A stretch of DNA of 64,000 nt, from the NCBI GenBank assembly GCA_036489765.1, contig DASXFE010000128.1, positions 34,914-98,913 of the forward strand, written 5' to 3'. Below the pieces are notes generated by a model that made no database searches, had not been told where the DNA came from, and saw only the letters and a program-made list of their open reading frames with translations. The stretch comes from DATARH01 sp036489765. GTDB taxonomy: Bacteria > Pseudomonadota > Alphaproteobacteria > ATCC43930 > CGMCC-115725. Made by a program: the position numbers and the translations under genes. This document shows positions 9,730 through 17,833 of the stretch, one piece after another; the stretch's first letter is position 1; each line of letters opens with the position of its first letter.

Positions 9730-10119
9730 CTACTCCGGGATCACCCCGATCGCGCGTTCGATCGCGTTGAAGATCTCGCTGGGGCGAAACGGCTTTTGCA
9801 TCATGCCGAGCGGGTGTGCCGCCTGCGCGCGCACCGCGATTTCGGGACCGATCACGCCCGACAGAAACATTGCCGGGATGCCGTACTCCTCGCGGAGCTG
9901 GCTGGCGAGCTCGATCCCGTCGACCGACCCCGCGAGGCGGATGTCGATCAGCGCCAGGCGCGGCTTTTGCTCGGCGACGAGCGCGAGGGCCTCGAGCCCC
10001 GACGCCGCTATCCCGGTCACCTCGAACCCCAGCTCCTCGAGCATGTCGCCGATCGACGTGGCGACCAGCGCCTCGTCTTCGACAATGAGGATCGTCAGCG
10101 GCTTGCTTGTATTGCCCAT
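9730..10119 (-). CDS. Stand-alone response regulator receiver protein
   Basis: A 129-residue single-domain CheY-like receiver with no output domain. The acidic pocket is in ILIVEDE (E14, D15), the phospho-acceptor is D59 in LALIDIRLAG, the conserved serine is in MFLSGV, and the lysine is in MQKPF. Such proteins pass phosphate to another partner or act by protein contact. ATG 10119 is chosen because the domain begins right there; a frame open to 10212 adds an unrelated tail. It diverges from an OmpR/kinase pair, about 115 bases apart, and may share their signal pathway. Confidence 0.88.
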   Translation of the reverse strand: MGNTSKPLTILIVEDEALVATSIGDMLEELGFEVTGIAASGLEALALVAEQKPRLALIDIRLAGSVDGIELASQLREEYGIPAMFLSGVIGPEIAVRAQAAHPLGMMQKPFRPSEIFNAIERAIGVIPE

Positions 10120-10234
10120 CACAACCACTTCACATCTGATCGCGGCAAAGTTGTCGCCCGCGGATAAGGTGCTCGGCGCCCTGGGGAAAGGGTGGATCAC
10201 ATCGCTTAGCAAGGGGTTAACGCGGCGGGATGCG

Positions 10235-10912
10235 ATGAAATTGCTTGTCGTCGAGGACGACCGTGAGACGGCGGCCTATCTGCTCAAGGGGCTGAGCGAA
10301 AGCGGCTATGCCGTCGACCATGCGAGCGACGGCAGGCAAGGGCTGTTTCTCGCGACCGCGGGCAGCTACGACGCGATGATCCTCGACCGCATGCTGCCCG
10401 AGATGGATGGGCTTACGCTGCTCGGCGCTCTGCGCGCGGCGGAAATCCGCACCCCGGCCCTCATCCTGAGCGCGCTCGGCTCGGTTGACGACCGGGTCAA
10501 GGGCTTGCGCGCCGGCGGCGACGATTACCTCGTCAAACCCTTCGCGTTCAGCGAGCTCCTCGCCCGCCTCGAAGCGCTGATGCGGCGGGGCGCGACGGCG
10601 CCGACGACGACGCGGCTGCGGGTCGCCGATCTCGACCTCGACCTGCTGACCCGCACGGTCCGCCGCGGCGGCAAGGTGATCGAGCTCTTGCCCCGCGAGT
10701 TTCAGCTCCTCGAATGCCTGATGCGCCACGCCGGGAATGTAGTCACCCGCACGATGCTGCTCGAAAGCGTGTGGGACTATCATTTCGACCCGCAGACCAA
10801 CGTCATCGACGTTCACGTCAGCCGCCTTCGGCAAAAGATCGACCGCAATTTCGACCACCCCCTCCTCCACACCGTCCGCGGCGCCGGCTACTGCCTGAGA
10901 GCGCCGGAGTGA
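10235..10912 (+). CDS. OmpR/PhoB-family response regulator
   Basis: A 225-residue two-component regulator. The receiver is at residues 1-115 with the acidic pair D8-D9, phospho-acceptor D51 (MILDRMLPEMDG) and the KPFAFSELLARL segment. The winged-helix DNA-binding domain lies at about 127-222 (LLPREFQLLECLMRHAGNVVTRTMLLESVWDYHFDPQTNVIDVHVSRLRQKID). The start is ATG 10235; the frame stays open to 9767 across the divergent gene, which is an artefact. The kinase gene follows four bases after the stop, so the pair is one operon. Confidence 0.94.
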   Translation: MKLLVVEDDRETAAYLLKGLSESGYAVDHASDGRQGLFLATAGSYDAMILDRMLPEMDGLTLLGALRAAEIRTPALILSALGSVDDRVKGLRAGGDDYLVKPFAFSELLARLEALMRRGATAPTTTRLRVADLDLDLLTRTVRRGGKVIELLPREFQLLECLMRHAGNVVTRTMLLESVWDYHFDPQTNVIDVHVSRLRQKIDRNFDHPLLHTVRGAGYCLRAPE

Positions 10913-10916
10913 GAAG

Positions 10917-12491
10917 GTGAGCGGGCTAGAAAATCCCCTCTCCGCCCGTTGGAGGGAGAGGGAGGAGCCCGATGCGAAGCAGCGGGAGGGTGCGGTGGCC
11001 AACCTCGTCACATACCCACATCCCCCCATCCCTCTCCCCCCAATGGGCGGAGAAAGGGCGGACCCGCGGCGGCGCAGGCGCTGGCTTCCCGGTGCTCGCC
11101 GCCTCTTCAAAACCCATGCGGTCCGCCTCGCCGCCCTCTACGTCGTCGTCTTCGCGGCGTCGGTGCTGGGCGTCTTGTTCTTCGTCTATTGGACGAGCGC
11201 CGATTTCGTCGAGCGGCAAACCGAGGCGACACTGGATGCCGAGGTCACCGGCCTTGCCGAGCAATACGCGCAGCGCGGATTGACCGGGCTCATCCAGATC
11301 GTCGCCGCGCGCAGTGCCGGGGACCGCGGTGACGGGATGCTCTATCTCGTTACCGACCCGCGGGGGAAACCGCTGGTCGGCAACATCGCCGATTGGCCGG
11401 CCGGGGCGAAGGCGGTCACCGGCCCGGTGTCCTTCACGGTCGAGGTGCCGGTCAAGGGTCGCACCGAGACGCACCCGGCACGCGGCATGCTGTTTGTGAT
11501 CCCGGATAATTTCCGCCTCCTCGTCGGCCGCGACATCAGCGACGCGGCGACCTTTCGCGACCGGGTCAAGACGACGCTCTTGTGGTCGGGGCTGGGCGCG
11601 CTCGTCGTCGGCCTCATCGGCGGCTCGGTGATGAGCCGCAACCTGTTGCGCCGGGTCGAGCAGGTCAACCGAACCGCCGAGCGCGTTATGGCCGGCAACC
11701 TGTCCGACCGGGTGCCGGTCGGTGGGACGCGCGACGAATTCGACCAGCTCGCCGCCAACCTCAACGGCATGCTCGACCAGATCGAGCGGCTGATGACCGG
11801 GATGCGCGAGGTCACCGACAACATCGCCCACGACCTGAAGACGCCGCTCGCCCGGCTCCGTGCCCGGCTTGAGCTGACCTTGCTCGCCCCCTCCGGCGAC
11901 GCGGCCCAAATGGAGACAAATCGGGCGGAGGCGATCCGCGCGGCGATCGACGAGGCCGACCGCCTCCTCGCGACCTTCAACGCGCTCCTCAACATCACCG
12001 AGGCCGAGTCCGGCGCGCGCCGCGACCGTGCCGAGCCGCTCGACCTCGGCGAACTGGCCCGCGCCGCCGCCGAGCTCTACGAGCCGGTCGCGGAGGAGAG
12101 CGGCTTTGCCCTCAGGCTCGACAGCGCCCCGGGCGTGATGATCCGCGGCGACCGCCACATCCTGTCGCAGGCGGTCGCGAACCTCCTCGATAACGCGCTT
12201 AAATACGGCGCCGGTGACGAGGCGCCCGGCGAGATCGCGCTGTCGGTGGTCGAGATCGACGGCCACGCCGCGCTCGAAGTCTCCGACCGCGGCCCGGGCA
12301 TCCCGGAAGAGGACCGCGACACGGTCTTCAACCGCTTTGTCCGCCTCGAACGCAGCCGCAGCACTCCCGGCAACGGCCTCGGCCTCAGCCTCGTCCGCGC
12401 CGCCGCCCGGCTGCACGACGGCACCGTAACCCTCGGCGACAACGCGCCGGGGCTTAAGGTGCGGCTCGAATTTCCGGTGCTGGCGGTTTGA
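10917..12491 (+). CDS. HAMP-domain sensor histidine kinase
   Basis: Partner kinase of the upstream regulator, 524 residues from GTG 10917. After an arginine-rich leader come a first membrane segment (about 70-92), a periplasmic sensor part, a second membrane segment (about 220-240), a HAMP linker, and a HisKA domain with the phospho-histidine H305 in DNIAHDLKTPLARLR. The ATPase domain carries QAVANLLDNALKYG, SDRGPGIPEEDRDTVFNRF and GNGLGLSLV. Residues 7-47 are encoded by a palindromic repeat element, so the true start may instead be ATG 11043 at its end (482 residues). Sensed signal unknown. Confidence 0.9.
   Translation: MSGLENPLSARWREREEPDAKQREGAVANLVTYPHPPIPLPPMGGERADPRRRRRWLPGARRLFKTHAVRLAALYVVVFAASVLGVLFFVYWTSADFVERQTEATLDAEVTGLAEQYAQRGLTGLIQIVAARSAGDRGDGMLYLVTDPRGKPLVGNIADWPAGAKAVTGPVSFTVEVPVKGRTETHPARGMLFVIPDNFRLLVGRDISDAATFRDRVKTTLLWSGLGALVVGLIGGSVMSRNLLRRVEQVNRTAERVMAGNLSDRVPVGGTRDEFDQLAANLNGMLDQIERLMTGMREVTDNIAHDLKTPLARLRARLELTLLAPSGDAAQMETNRAEAIRAAIDEADRLLATFNALLNITEAESGARRDRAEPLDLGELARAAAELYEPVAEESGFALRLDSAPGVMIRGDRHILSQAVANLLDNALKYGAGDEAPGEIALSVVEIDGHAALEVSDRGPGIPEEDRDTVFNRFVRLERSRSTPGNGLGLSLVRAAARLHDGTVTLGDNAPGLKVRLEFPVLAV
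10935..11058. repeat. 124-bp palindromic element inside the kinase reading frame
   Basis: The outer arms are CCCTCTCCGCCCGTTGG on the left and CCAATGGGCGGAGAAAGG on the right; the left half also folds on itself (CCCTCTCC...GGGAGAGGG). A sister element of nearly the same length and arms lies at 40594-40719. The copy here keeps the kinase frame open, adding about 41 residues. Confidence 0.8.
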
Positions 12492-12514
12492 GAGGGCATA
12501 GAGCCCCATCCCAG

Positions 12515-12591
12515 CCTTCCCCCGTTTGTGGGGGAAGGGGTTCATCGTGCCCGCCACTCCCGCTACTCTCTCCCCCGCAAGCGGGGGAGAG
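12515..12591. repeat. Two short GC hairpins between convergent genes
   Basis: Hairpin one is CCTTCCCCC/GGGGGAAGG (12515-12538). Hairpin two has a perfect 11-bp stem CTCTCCCCCGC/GCGGGGGAGAG with an AA loop (12568-12591). They lie between the kinase gene and the minus-strand small gene and may end transcription from both sides. Similar short elements occur at 23009-23031 and 50951-50986. Confidence 0.75.
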
Positions 12592-12611
12592 TTGGGGTGG
12601 GGGCTTACCCG

Positions 12612-12794
12612 TTACTCCGAGAACCTGCAGCTGCTCGGCTCGTCGTCGAGGCGGCGGGCGGTTTCGGCGATCATCTCGCGGAACCCCTGCGGGTCGGAGT
12701 ACCCGGCGCTGCGCAGCACCGGTTCCATCATCTCGTCGTCGAGCAGCTCGTCGAGGCTCGGCTCGTAGCGGCAGCAATCAGCCCTTCCGGCCAT
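12612..12794 (-). CDS. Small conserved-looking protein beside hpnN
   Basis: A 60-residue acidic protein with an early cysteine pair (RADCCRYEP, residues 7-8) and one later cysteine (SSCRF). The rest is amphipathic helix (LDELLDDEMMEPVLRSAGY, FREMIAETARRLDD). The start at 12794 has a strong ribosome site GGAGGGG eight bases upstream, so it is very likely translated. It diverges from hpnN by about 180 bases. I do not know its function. Three cysteines could bind a metal. Confidence 0.7.
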   Translation of the reverse strand: MAGRADCCRYEPSLDELLDDEMMEPVLRSAGYSDPQGFREMIAETARRLDDEPSSCRFSE

Positions 12795-12972
12795 GGTCCC
12801 CTCCTTGACTACCGTGTTGTAGGCAGATTGGCTGCCAACCGTGTCCTCAATATGACACGCCCTCGGGTATTTTGTGGCAATTTGGCCCTAGTTTCCGTGA
12901 TATTCGCCCCATCGCCGCCACAATCTGCACGCGCCTTTCAACCGCCAAACGAGACTCTTACGTGGACCTTCC

Positions 12973-15546
12973 GTGATCGCCGCCTTTGTCACCCGCCTCG
13001 TCGCGCTCGCCCATCGCCGCGCCCTCTGGGTCGTGCTGGCGGCCTTTGTCGCGACGCTGGGCGGCGGGCTTTACGCCGGGACGCATCTCGATATGGACAC
13101 CGATATCGAGCAGCTCTTGCCGCGCAACACGACATGGCGGCAGCAGGAAATCGCGCTCGATAAGGCCTTTCCGCAGAACGCCGACCTGCTGGCGATCGTG
13201 GTCGACGGGCAGACGCCGGAGGCGGCCAATGCCGCGGCCGCCACCCTCGCCGAACACCTCAAGGCCGAGTCCAACCTGTTCCATTTCGTGCGCCGGCCCG
13301 ATGGCGGCCCGTTTTTCGACCGTAACGGCCTCCTGTTCTTGCCGCCCGACGATCTCGCCGCAGTAACCCAGCAGCTCATCGCGGCGCAGCCGGTGATCGG
13401 CAGCCTCGCCGCCGACCCGAGCCTCAGGGGCCTCTTCGCCGCGCTGACGCTGTTCCTGCAGGGCGTCCAGCGCGGCGACGTGTCGCTCGCCAAGCTCGAC
13501 CCCACGCTGACGACGCTCGCCGACGCCGTAGCGGGCGTCGTCGCCGGGCGGCACGCGCCGCTCTCCTGGGGCCAGATGCTGACCGGCGAGAAACCGGACC
13601 GGCACCAGCTCCGGCAATTCGTCCTGACCCAGCCGGTGCAGGACTACACCGCGCTCGAGCCCGGCGCGAAGGCCACCGCGGAAATCCGCCGCCTCGTCGA
13701 AGAACTCCACCTTGTGCCGGCACATGGCGTGCGCGTGCGCATCACGGGCCCGGTGGCGCTCGGCGACGAGCAATTCGCGACCTTGCGCCAGGGCGCGCTG
13801 CGCTCGACGGTATTTTCGGTCGTGTCGGTGCTGGTGCTGCTGTTTGCGGCGTTGCGCTCGGTGCGGCTCGTCGGCGCGATCCTCGCAACCCTGGCCAGCG
13901 GCGCGACGCTGACTGCCGCCTTCGCCGCGCTGGCGATCGGGTCGCTCAACCTGATCTCGGTTGCGTTCGGCGTCCTCTTTATCGGGCTCGCGGTCGATTT
14001 CGGCATTCAGTTCGGCATCCGCTACCGCGACCAACGCCACCGCCGCGAGGCGCTCGGCGCGGCGCTCGTGGCCGCCGCCGAGACGATCGGTCCGTCGCTG
14101 GTGCTGGCCGCCGGCGCGACGGCGATCGGGTTCTTCTCGTTCGTCCCGACCGATTACATCGGCGTCCGCGAGCTCGGCTGGATCGCCGGGGCCGGGATGG
14201 TGATCGCGATCGCCCTCAATTTCACGCTGTTGCCAGCGCTGTTGACGCTCCTCAAGCCAAAAGCCGAGCCTGAGCCGATCGGGTTCGGCTGGGCGGCGCC
14301 GGTCGACCGCTTTCTGCTCAGGCGCCGGGTACCGGTGCGGATCCTGGCGCTGGCGGCCGCGATCGGCGGCCTCGCGCTGATCCCGCGCGTGTCATTCGAC
14401 TTCGACCCGCTCCACCTCAAGGACCCGCACAGCGAGTCGGTGTCGACCGTGTTCGACCTGATGAAGGATCCCGACACCTCGCCTTACACCGCCGAGATCC
14501 TCGCTCCCTCGCTGGCGGCCGCGGACGCGCTCGCGGCAAAGCTCGACAAGCTCCCGGAGGTCGACCGCGCGATCACCGTGTCGGCGCTGATCCCGACCGA
14601 TCAGCAGAAAAAGCTGGCGACCATCGGCGATGTGTCGCTGCTCCTCGGCCCGACGCTGACGCCGGTTTCGACCCTGCCGCCCCCGAGCGATGCGGACGTG
14701 CTGAAAGCGATGGCGGATTGCCGCGCCGCACTCGCCGGGCCCGGCGCGCAGGACGGGGCGACGGGAAGGCTGGCGGCGGCGCTGGGGGCGGCGATCGACA
14801 AAGGCCCGGGCATCATCGCGCCGCTCGGCGACAGCCTGCTCGCCGGGTTGAAACCCCAACTCGCCCTCCTCGCCGAGCTGATCCAGGCCCAGCCGGTGAC
14901 GCTCGCGACCCTGCCCGAGGAGTTGCGCGCCGATTGGGTGACGCCGGACGGCCGCGCGCGGGTCGAGGTGTTTCCCAAGGGAGATGCGCGCGACAACGCC
15001 GTCCTCGAGCGCTTTGTCGCCGCCGTGCGCACCGTTGCGCCGAACGCGACCGGCACGCCGGTGACGATCCAGGAAAGCGGCCACCTGATCACCCACGCCT
15101 TCCTCGAGGCGGGGATCATCGCGGTGATCGCGATTACGGTATTGCTCGCGGCGATCCTGCGGCGGCCGCGCGATGTCGCGCTCGTCTTCGCGCCGCTGCT
15201 TCTGGCGGCGCTGCTGACGCTCGCCCTGACGGTGCTGATCGGGATGCCGCTCAACTACGCCAACATCATTGCGCTGCCGCTCCTTCTCGGGATCGGCGTC
15301 GCGTTCGACATCTATTTCGTCATGAACTGGCGCCGCGGCGTCTCCGAGCACCTGCAGTCGAGCACCGCCCGCGCCGTGATCTTCAGCGCCTTCACCACCC
15401 TCGCCGCCTTCGGCAGCCTCGCCCTCTCGAACGACCCCGGCACCGCCGACATGGGCAAGCTTCTCTCGCTCTCCCTCGCCTGCACGCTCTTCTGCACGCT
15501 GATCGTATTGCCGGCGCTATTGGGGCCGGCGCAAAGCAAGCGATGA
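12973..15546 (+). CDS. hpnN: Hopanoid-associated RND transporter HpnN
   Basis: An 857-residue MMPL/RND-type inner-membrane protein. A first membrane helix near residues 15-37 is followed by a large periplasmic loop, a bundle of about five helices (about 275-430, including VAFGVLFIGLAVDFGIQFGIRYRDQ), a second helix near 450-470, a second periplasmic loop, and a last bundle (about 715-850, with LLLGIGVAFDIYFVMNWRRG). HpnN moves hopanoids from the inner to the outer membrane in studied alphaproteobacteria. The start is GTG 12973. It is convergent with hpnK; a hairpin sits over both stops. About 178 bases upstream hold the divergent promoter region. Confidence 0.93.
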   Translation: MIAAFVTRLVALAHRRALWVVLAAFVATLGGGLYAGTHLDMDTDIEQLLPRNTTWRQQEIALDKAFPQNADLLAIVVDGQTPEAANAAAATLAEHLKAESNLFHFVRRPDGGPFFDRNGLLFLPPDDLAAVTQQLIAAQPVIGSLAADPSLRGLFAALTLFLQGVQRGDVSLAKLDPTLTTLADAVAGVVAGRHAPLSWGQMLTGEKPDRHQLRQFVLTQPVQDYTALEPGAKATAEIRRLVEELHLVPAHGVRVRITGPVALGDEQFATLRQGALRSTVFSVVSVLVLLFAALRSVRLVGAILATLASGATLTAAFAALAIGSLNLISVAFGVLFIGLAVDFGIQFGIRYRDQRHRREALGAALVAAAETIGPSLVLAAGATAIGFFSFVPTDYIGVRELGWIAGAGMVIAIALNFTLLPALLTLLKPKAEPEPIGFGWAAPVDRFLLRRRVPVRILALAAAIGGLALIPRVSFDFDPLHLKDPHSESVSTVFDLMKDPDTSPYTAEILAPSLAAADALAAKLDKLPEVDRAITVSALIPTDQQKKLATIGDVSLLLGPTLTPVSTLPPPSDADVLKAMADCRAALAGPGAQDGATGRLAAALGAAIDKGPGIIAPLGDSLLAGLKPQLALLAELIQAQPVTLATLPEELRADWVTPDGRARVEVFPKGDARDNAVLERFVAAVRTVAPNATGTPVTIQESGHLITHAFLEAGIIAVIAITVLLAAILRRPRDVALVFAPLLLAALLTLALTVLIGMPLNYANIIALPLLLGIGVAFDIYFVMNWRRGVSEHLQSSTARAVIFSAFTTLAAFGSLALSNDPGTADMGKLLSLSLACTLFCTLIVLPALLGPAQSKR

Positions 15547-15571
15547 TGGGTAGAGCGCAGCGAAACCCATC
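15545..15571. terminator. Hairpin spanning the stops of hpnN and hpnK
   Basis: GATGGGT (15545-15551) pairs with ACCCATC (15565-15571) around a purine-rich loop. The left arm includes the last bases of the hpnN stop and the right arm the hpnK stop. It is a truncated relative of the GTAGGATGGGC repeats and may terminate both convergent genes. Confidence 0.5.
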
Positions 15572-16409
15572 AAACCGTCGCTGGCCCAAAGCTCGTCATC
15601 CGTATCCCCAGCTCCTCCACCCGGCGCCGCACCGCGGGGCTCACCAGCGCCGCCAATTCCTCGTCGTGTCGGTAGCCCGGGACGGCACCCGAGACGGTCG
15701 CCGGGTGGGCATAGATCTCGCTGAGGCCGTCGGGAAGGTGCGGCAGGAGAGCGAGGAGGCGATCCTCGACCATCGCGCCGCTCCAGGCGAGGCCGAAGAC
15801 CTGGTCGTTTGCCGTCACCCCTGCCCGCTTCAACCGCCGGCGAAGCGCCGAGACGGCGAAGCCGTAGGCGGGGGCGCGGTAGGTTTCGCCCGGGAAGGCA
15901 CGGCGCAGGGGTTCGACCGGCTCGTCGGGAAGGCGCATCGCGCGCATCCCGTATTCTCGCCCGATCTCGACGACAAGGCGTCCGACGGTCGGGTGAAGCT
16001 GGACGTGCTTGTGTCCGTTGACATGGTCGAGCGGGAGGCCAGTCGCGTGGAACGCGGCGAACTGGGCGCGAATTTCCGCGGCGATCTGGCGTCGGGCGCC
16101 GGGGTGCAGGAAAAACCGGATGCCGGCGCGCACCTCGTTATCGAGAAAGCGCCCCTCGCGGCCGGTGATCGCCCGCAGGTCTCCGGCCGGCAAAATCGGC
16201 TCGCCGTCGCCGAGCACCAGATGCAGCCCGACCGGCAGCCCCAGCCGCCGCGCTCTGGCGACGGCATCGGCCGCGGCCGGGGCGCCGACCATCAGGCTGG
16301 CGCAAGTCAGGATTCCGTCGCGAAAGGCCGCTTCGACCGCCTCGTTGACCGCGAGGTCGCGGCCGAAATCGTCGGCGGTGACGATGAGGCGCTTTGGCAG
16401 CCGCCTCAG
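15570..16409 (-). CDS. hpnK: Hopanoid deacetylase HpnK (YdjC/ChbG family), CTG start
   Basis: A 279-residue YdjC-family deacetylase that removes the acetyl group from N-acetylglucosaminyl-BHT in the BHT cyclitol ether branch. The first ATG in frame (16292) would cut off the metal-binding motif. Reading upstream gives an N-terminus LRRLPKRLIVTADDFGRDLA with the essential TADDFG. The only sensible start is CTG 16409, which overlaps the hpnJ stop as CTGA and has GGGAG eight bases upstream. Other motifs are GLPVGLHL, DHVNGHKHVQLHP and HPATVSG. Length then matches the family. The unusual start codon is inference from sequence. Confidence 0.88.
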   Translation of the reverse strand: MRRLPKRLIVTADDFGRDLAVNEAVEAAFRDGILTCASLMVGAPAAADAVARARRLGLPVGLHLVLGDGEPILPAGDLRAITGREGRFLDNEVRAGIRFFLHPGARRQIAAEIRAQFAAFHATGLPLDHVNGHKHVQLHPTVGRLVVEIGREYGMRAMRLPDEPVEPLRRAFPGETYRAPAYGFAVSALRRRLKRAGVTANDQVFGLAWSGAMVEDRLLALLPHLPDGLSEIYAHPATVSGAVPGYRHDEELAALVSPAVRRRVEELGIRMTSFGPATV

Positions 16410-17833
16410 CCGGCCATCTCCCGGTGGCGGAGGAACTGGAAGAACTCGACGCCCTCGCGCAGCCGCCGCCGCATCATCTGCGGGCTCCGCAGCATCTCCC
16501 CGACCAGCGAGGCGATCTTTTTCCGGCGGAAGTAAAAGCGTTTGTAGAACACTTCGAGCGACTCGAAAATCTCGGTGTGCGACAGATGCGGATAGTGCAG
16601 CGGCGCGATCTGCACCCCGTTGTCGTCGATCAGCTCAGCGTGCGCGGTGTCGAGCCAGCCCTCATGCACGGCCTGGCGATAAAGCTCGGTGCCGGGGTAC
16701 GGCGCGGCGAGCGACACCTGGATCGTGTGCGGATTGATGTCGGCGGCAAAGTTGATCGTCTCCTCGATCGTCTCCTTGGTCTCGCCGGGAAGGCCGAGGA
16801 TGAATGTGCCGTGGATCGTGATGCCGAGGTCGTGGCAATCCTTGGTGAACCGCCGGGCGACGTCGACCCGCATCCCCTTTTTGATGTTGTGCAGGATCTG
16901 CTGGTTGCCGCTCTCGTAGCCGACCAGCAAGAGGCGCAGCCCGTTATCGTGCAGCACCTCCAGCGTCTTCCGGGGCACGTTCGCCTTGGCGTTGCACGAC
17001 CAGGTGACGCCGAGCTTGCCCAGTTCCTTGGCGATCGCCTCGGCCCGCGGCAAATCGTCGGTAAAGGTGTCGTCGTCGAAAAAGAACTCCTTCACCTGCG
17101 GGAAATAGCTCTTCGCAAGGCGGATCTCCTCGATCACGTGCTCGACCGAGCGTGTCCGGTAGCGGTGCCCGCCGACCGTCTGCGGCCACAGGCAGAAGGT
17201 GCAGCGCGATTTGCACCCCCGTCCGGTATAGATCGAGACGTAGGGGTGCTTGAGATAGCCGATGAAGTAGTCCTCGACGCGGAGGTCGCGCTTGTAGACC
17301 TCGGTGACGAAGGGAAGCTGGTCCATGTCTTCGAGCACGGCGCGCGCCCGGTTGTGGACGATGGCGCCGGTCCCGTCGCGATAGCTGAGCCCGTCGATAT
17401 CGGCGAATTTCCGGCCCTCCGCGACCTCCTTGATCGTGAAGTCGAACTCCTCGCGGGCGACGAAATCGAGCGCGGTCGAGGCCTTGAGGCTCGATTCGGC
17501 TTCGACCGCGACCTTGGCGCCGACAAACCCGATCTTGAGCCGCGGGTTCACGTCCTTGAGCGCCTCGGCGACCTTGACGTCGGAGGCGAAGGACGGGGTC
17601 GAGGTGTGCAGGATCGCGAGCTCGTAGTCGTTGGCCTGCGCTAGCACGCTGTCGAGGCTGATCCGCGCCGGCGGGGCGTCGATAAGCCGGCTGTCGGGCA
17701 CCAGCGCGGCCGGCTGGGCGAGCCATGTCGGGAACCAGAACGACTTGATTTCGCGCCGCGCCTGATATCGCGAGCCCGCGCCGCCATCGAACCCGTCAAA
17801 CGAGGGCGGGTGCAGGAACAGGGTCCTCATCAT
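16406..17833 (-). CDS. hpnJ: BHT cyclitol ether synthase HpnJ (B12-binding radical SAM)
   Basis: A 475-residue radical SAM enzyme with an N-terminal cobalamin-binding-like region (about 1-150) and the 4Fe-4S motif GRGCKSRCTFC (C207, C211, C214). HpnJ rearranges glucosaminyl-BHT to BHT cyclitol ether in characterised bacteria. ATG 17833 forms an ATGA overlap with the hpnI stop; the frame upstream of it is part of hpnI in another phase. It ends overlapping the hpnK CTG start. The unit hpnI-hpnJ-hpnK is translationally coupled and complete. Confidence 0.93.
   Translation of the reverse strand: MMRTLFLHPPSFDGFDGGAGSRYQARREIKSFWFPTWLAQPAALVPDSRLIDAPPARISLDSVLAQANDYELAILHTSTPSFASDVKVAEALKDVNPRLKIGFVGAKVAVEAESSLKASTALDFVAREEFDFTIKEVAEGRKFADIDGLSYRDGTGAIVHNRARAVLEDMDQLPFVTEVYKRDLRVEDYFIGYLKHPYVSIYTGRGCKSRCTFCLWPQTVGGHRYRTRSVEHVIEEIRLAKSYFPQVKEFFFDDDTFTDDLPRAEAIAKELGKLGVTWSCNAKANVPRKTLEVLHDNGLRLLLVGYESGNQQILHNIKKGMRVDVARRFTKDCHDLGITIHGTFILGLPGETKETIEETINFAADINPHTIQVSLAAPYPGTELYRQAVHEGWLDTAHAELIDDNGVQIAPLHYPHLSHTEIFESLEVFYKRFYFRRKKIASLVGEMLRSPQMMRRRLREGVEFFQFLRHREMAG

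Noticed and set aside
9767..10234. N-terminal extension of the OmpR-type regulator
   Set aside because: It opposes the receiver gene; the receiver domain begins exactly at ATG 10235.
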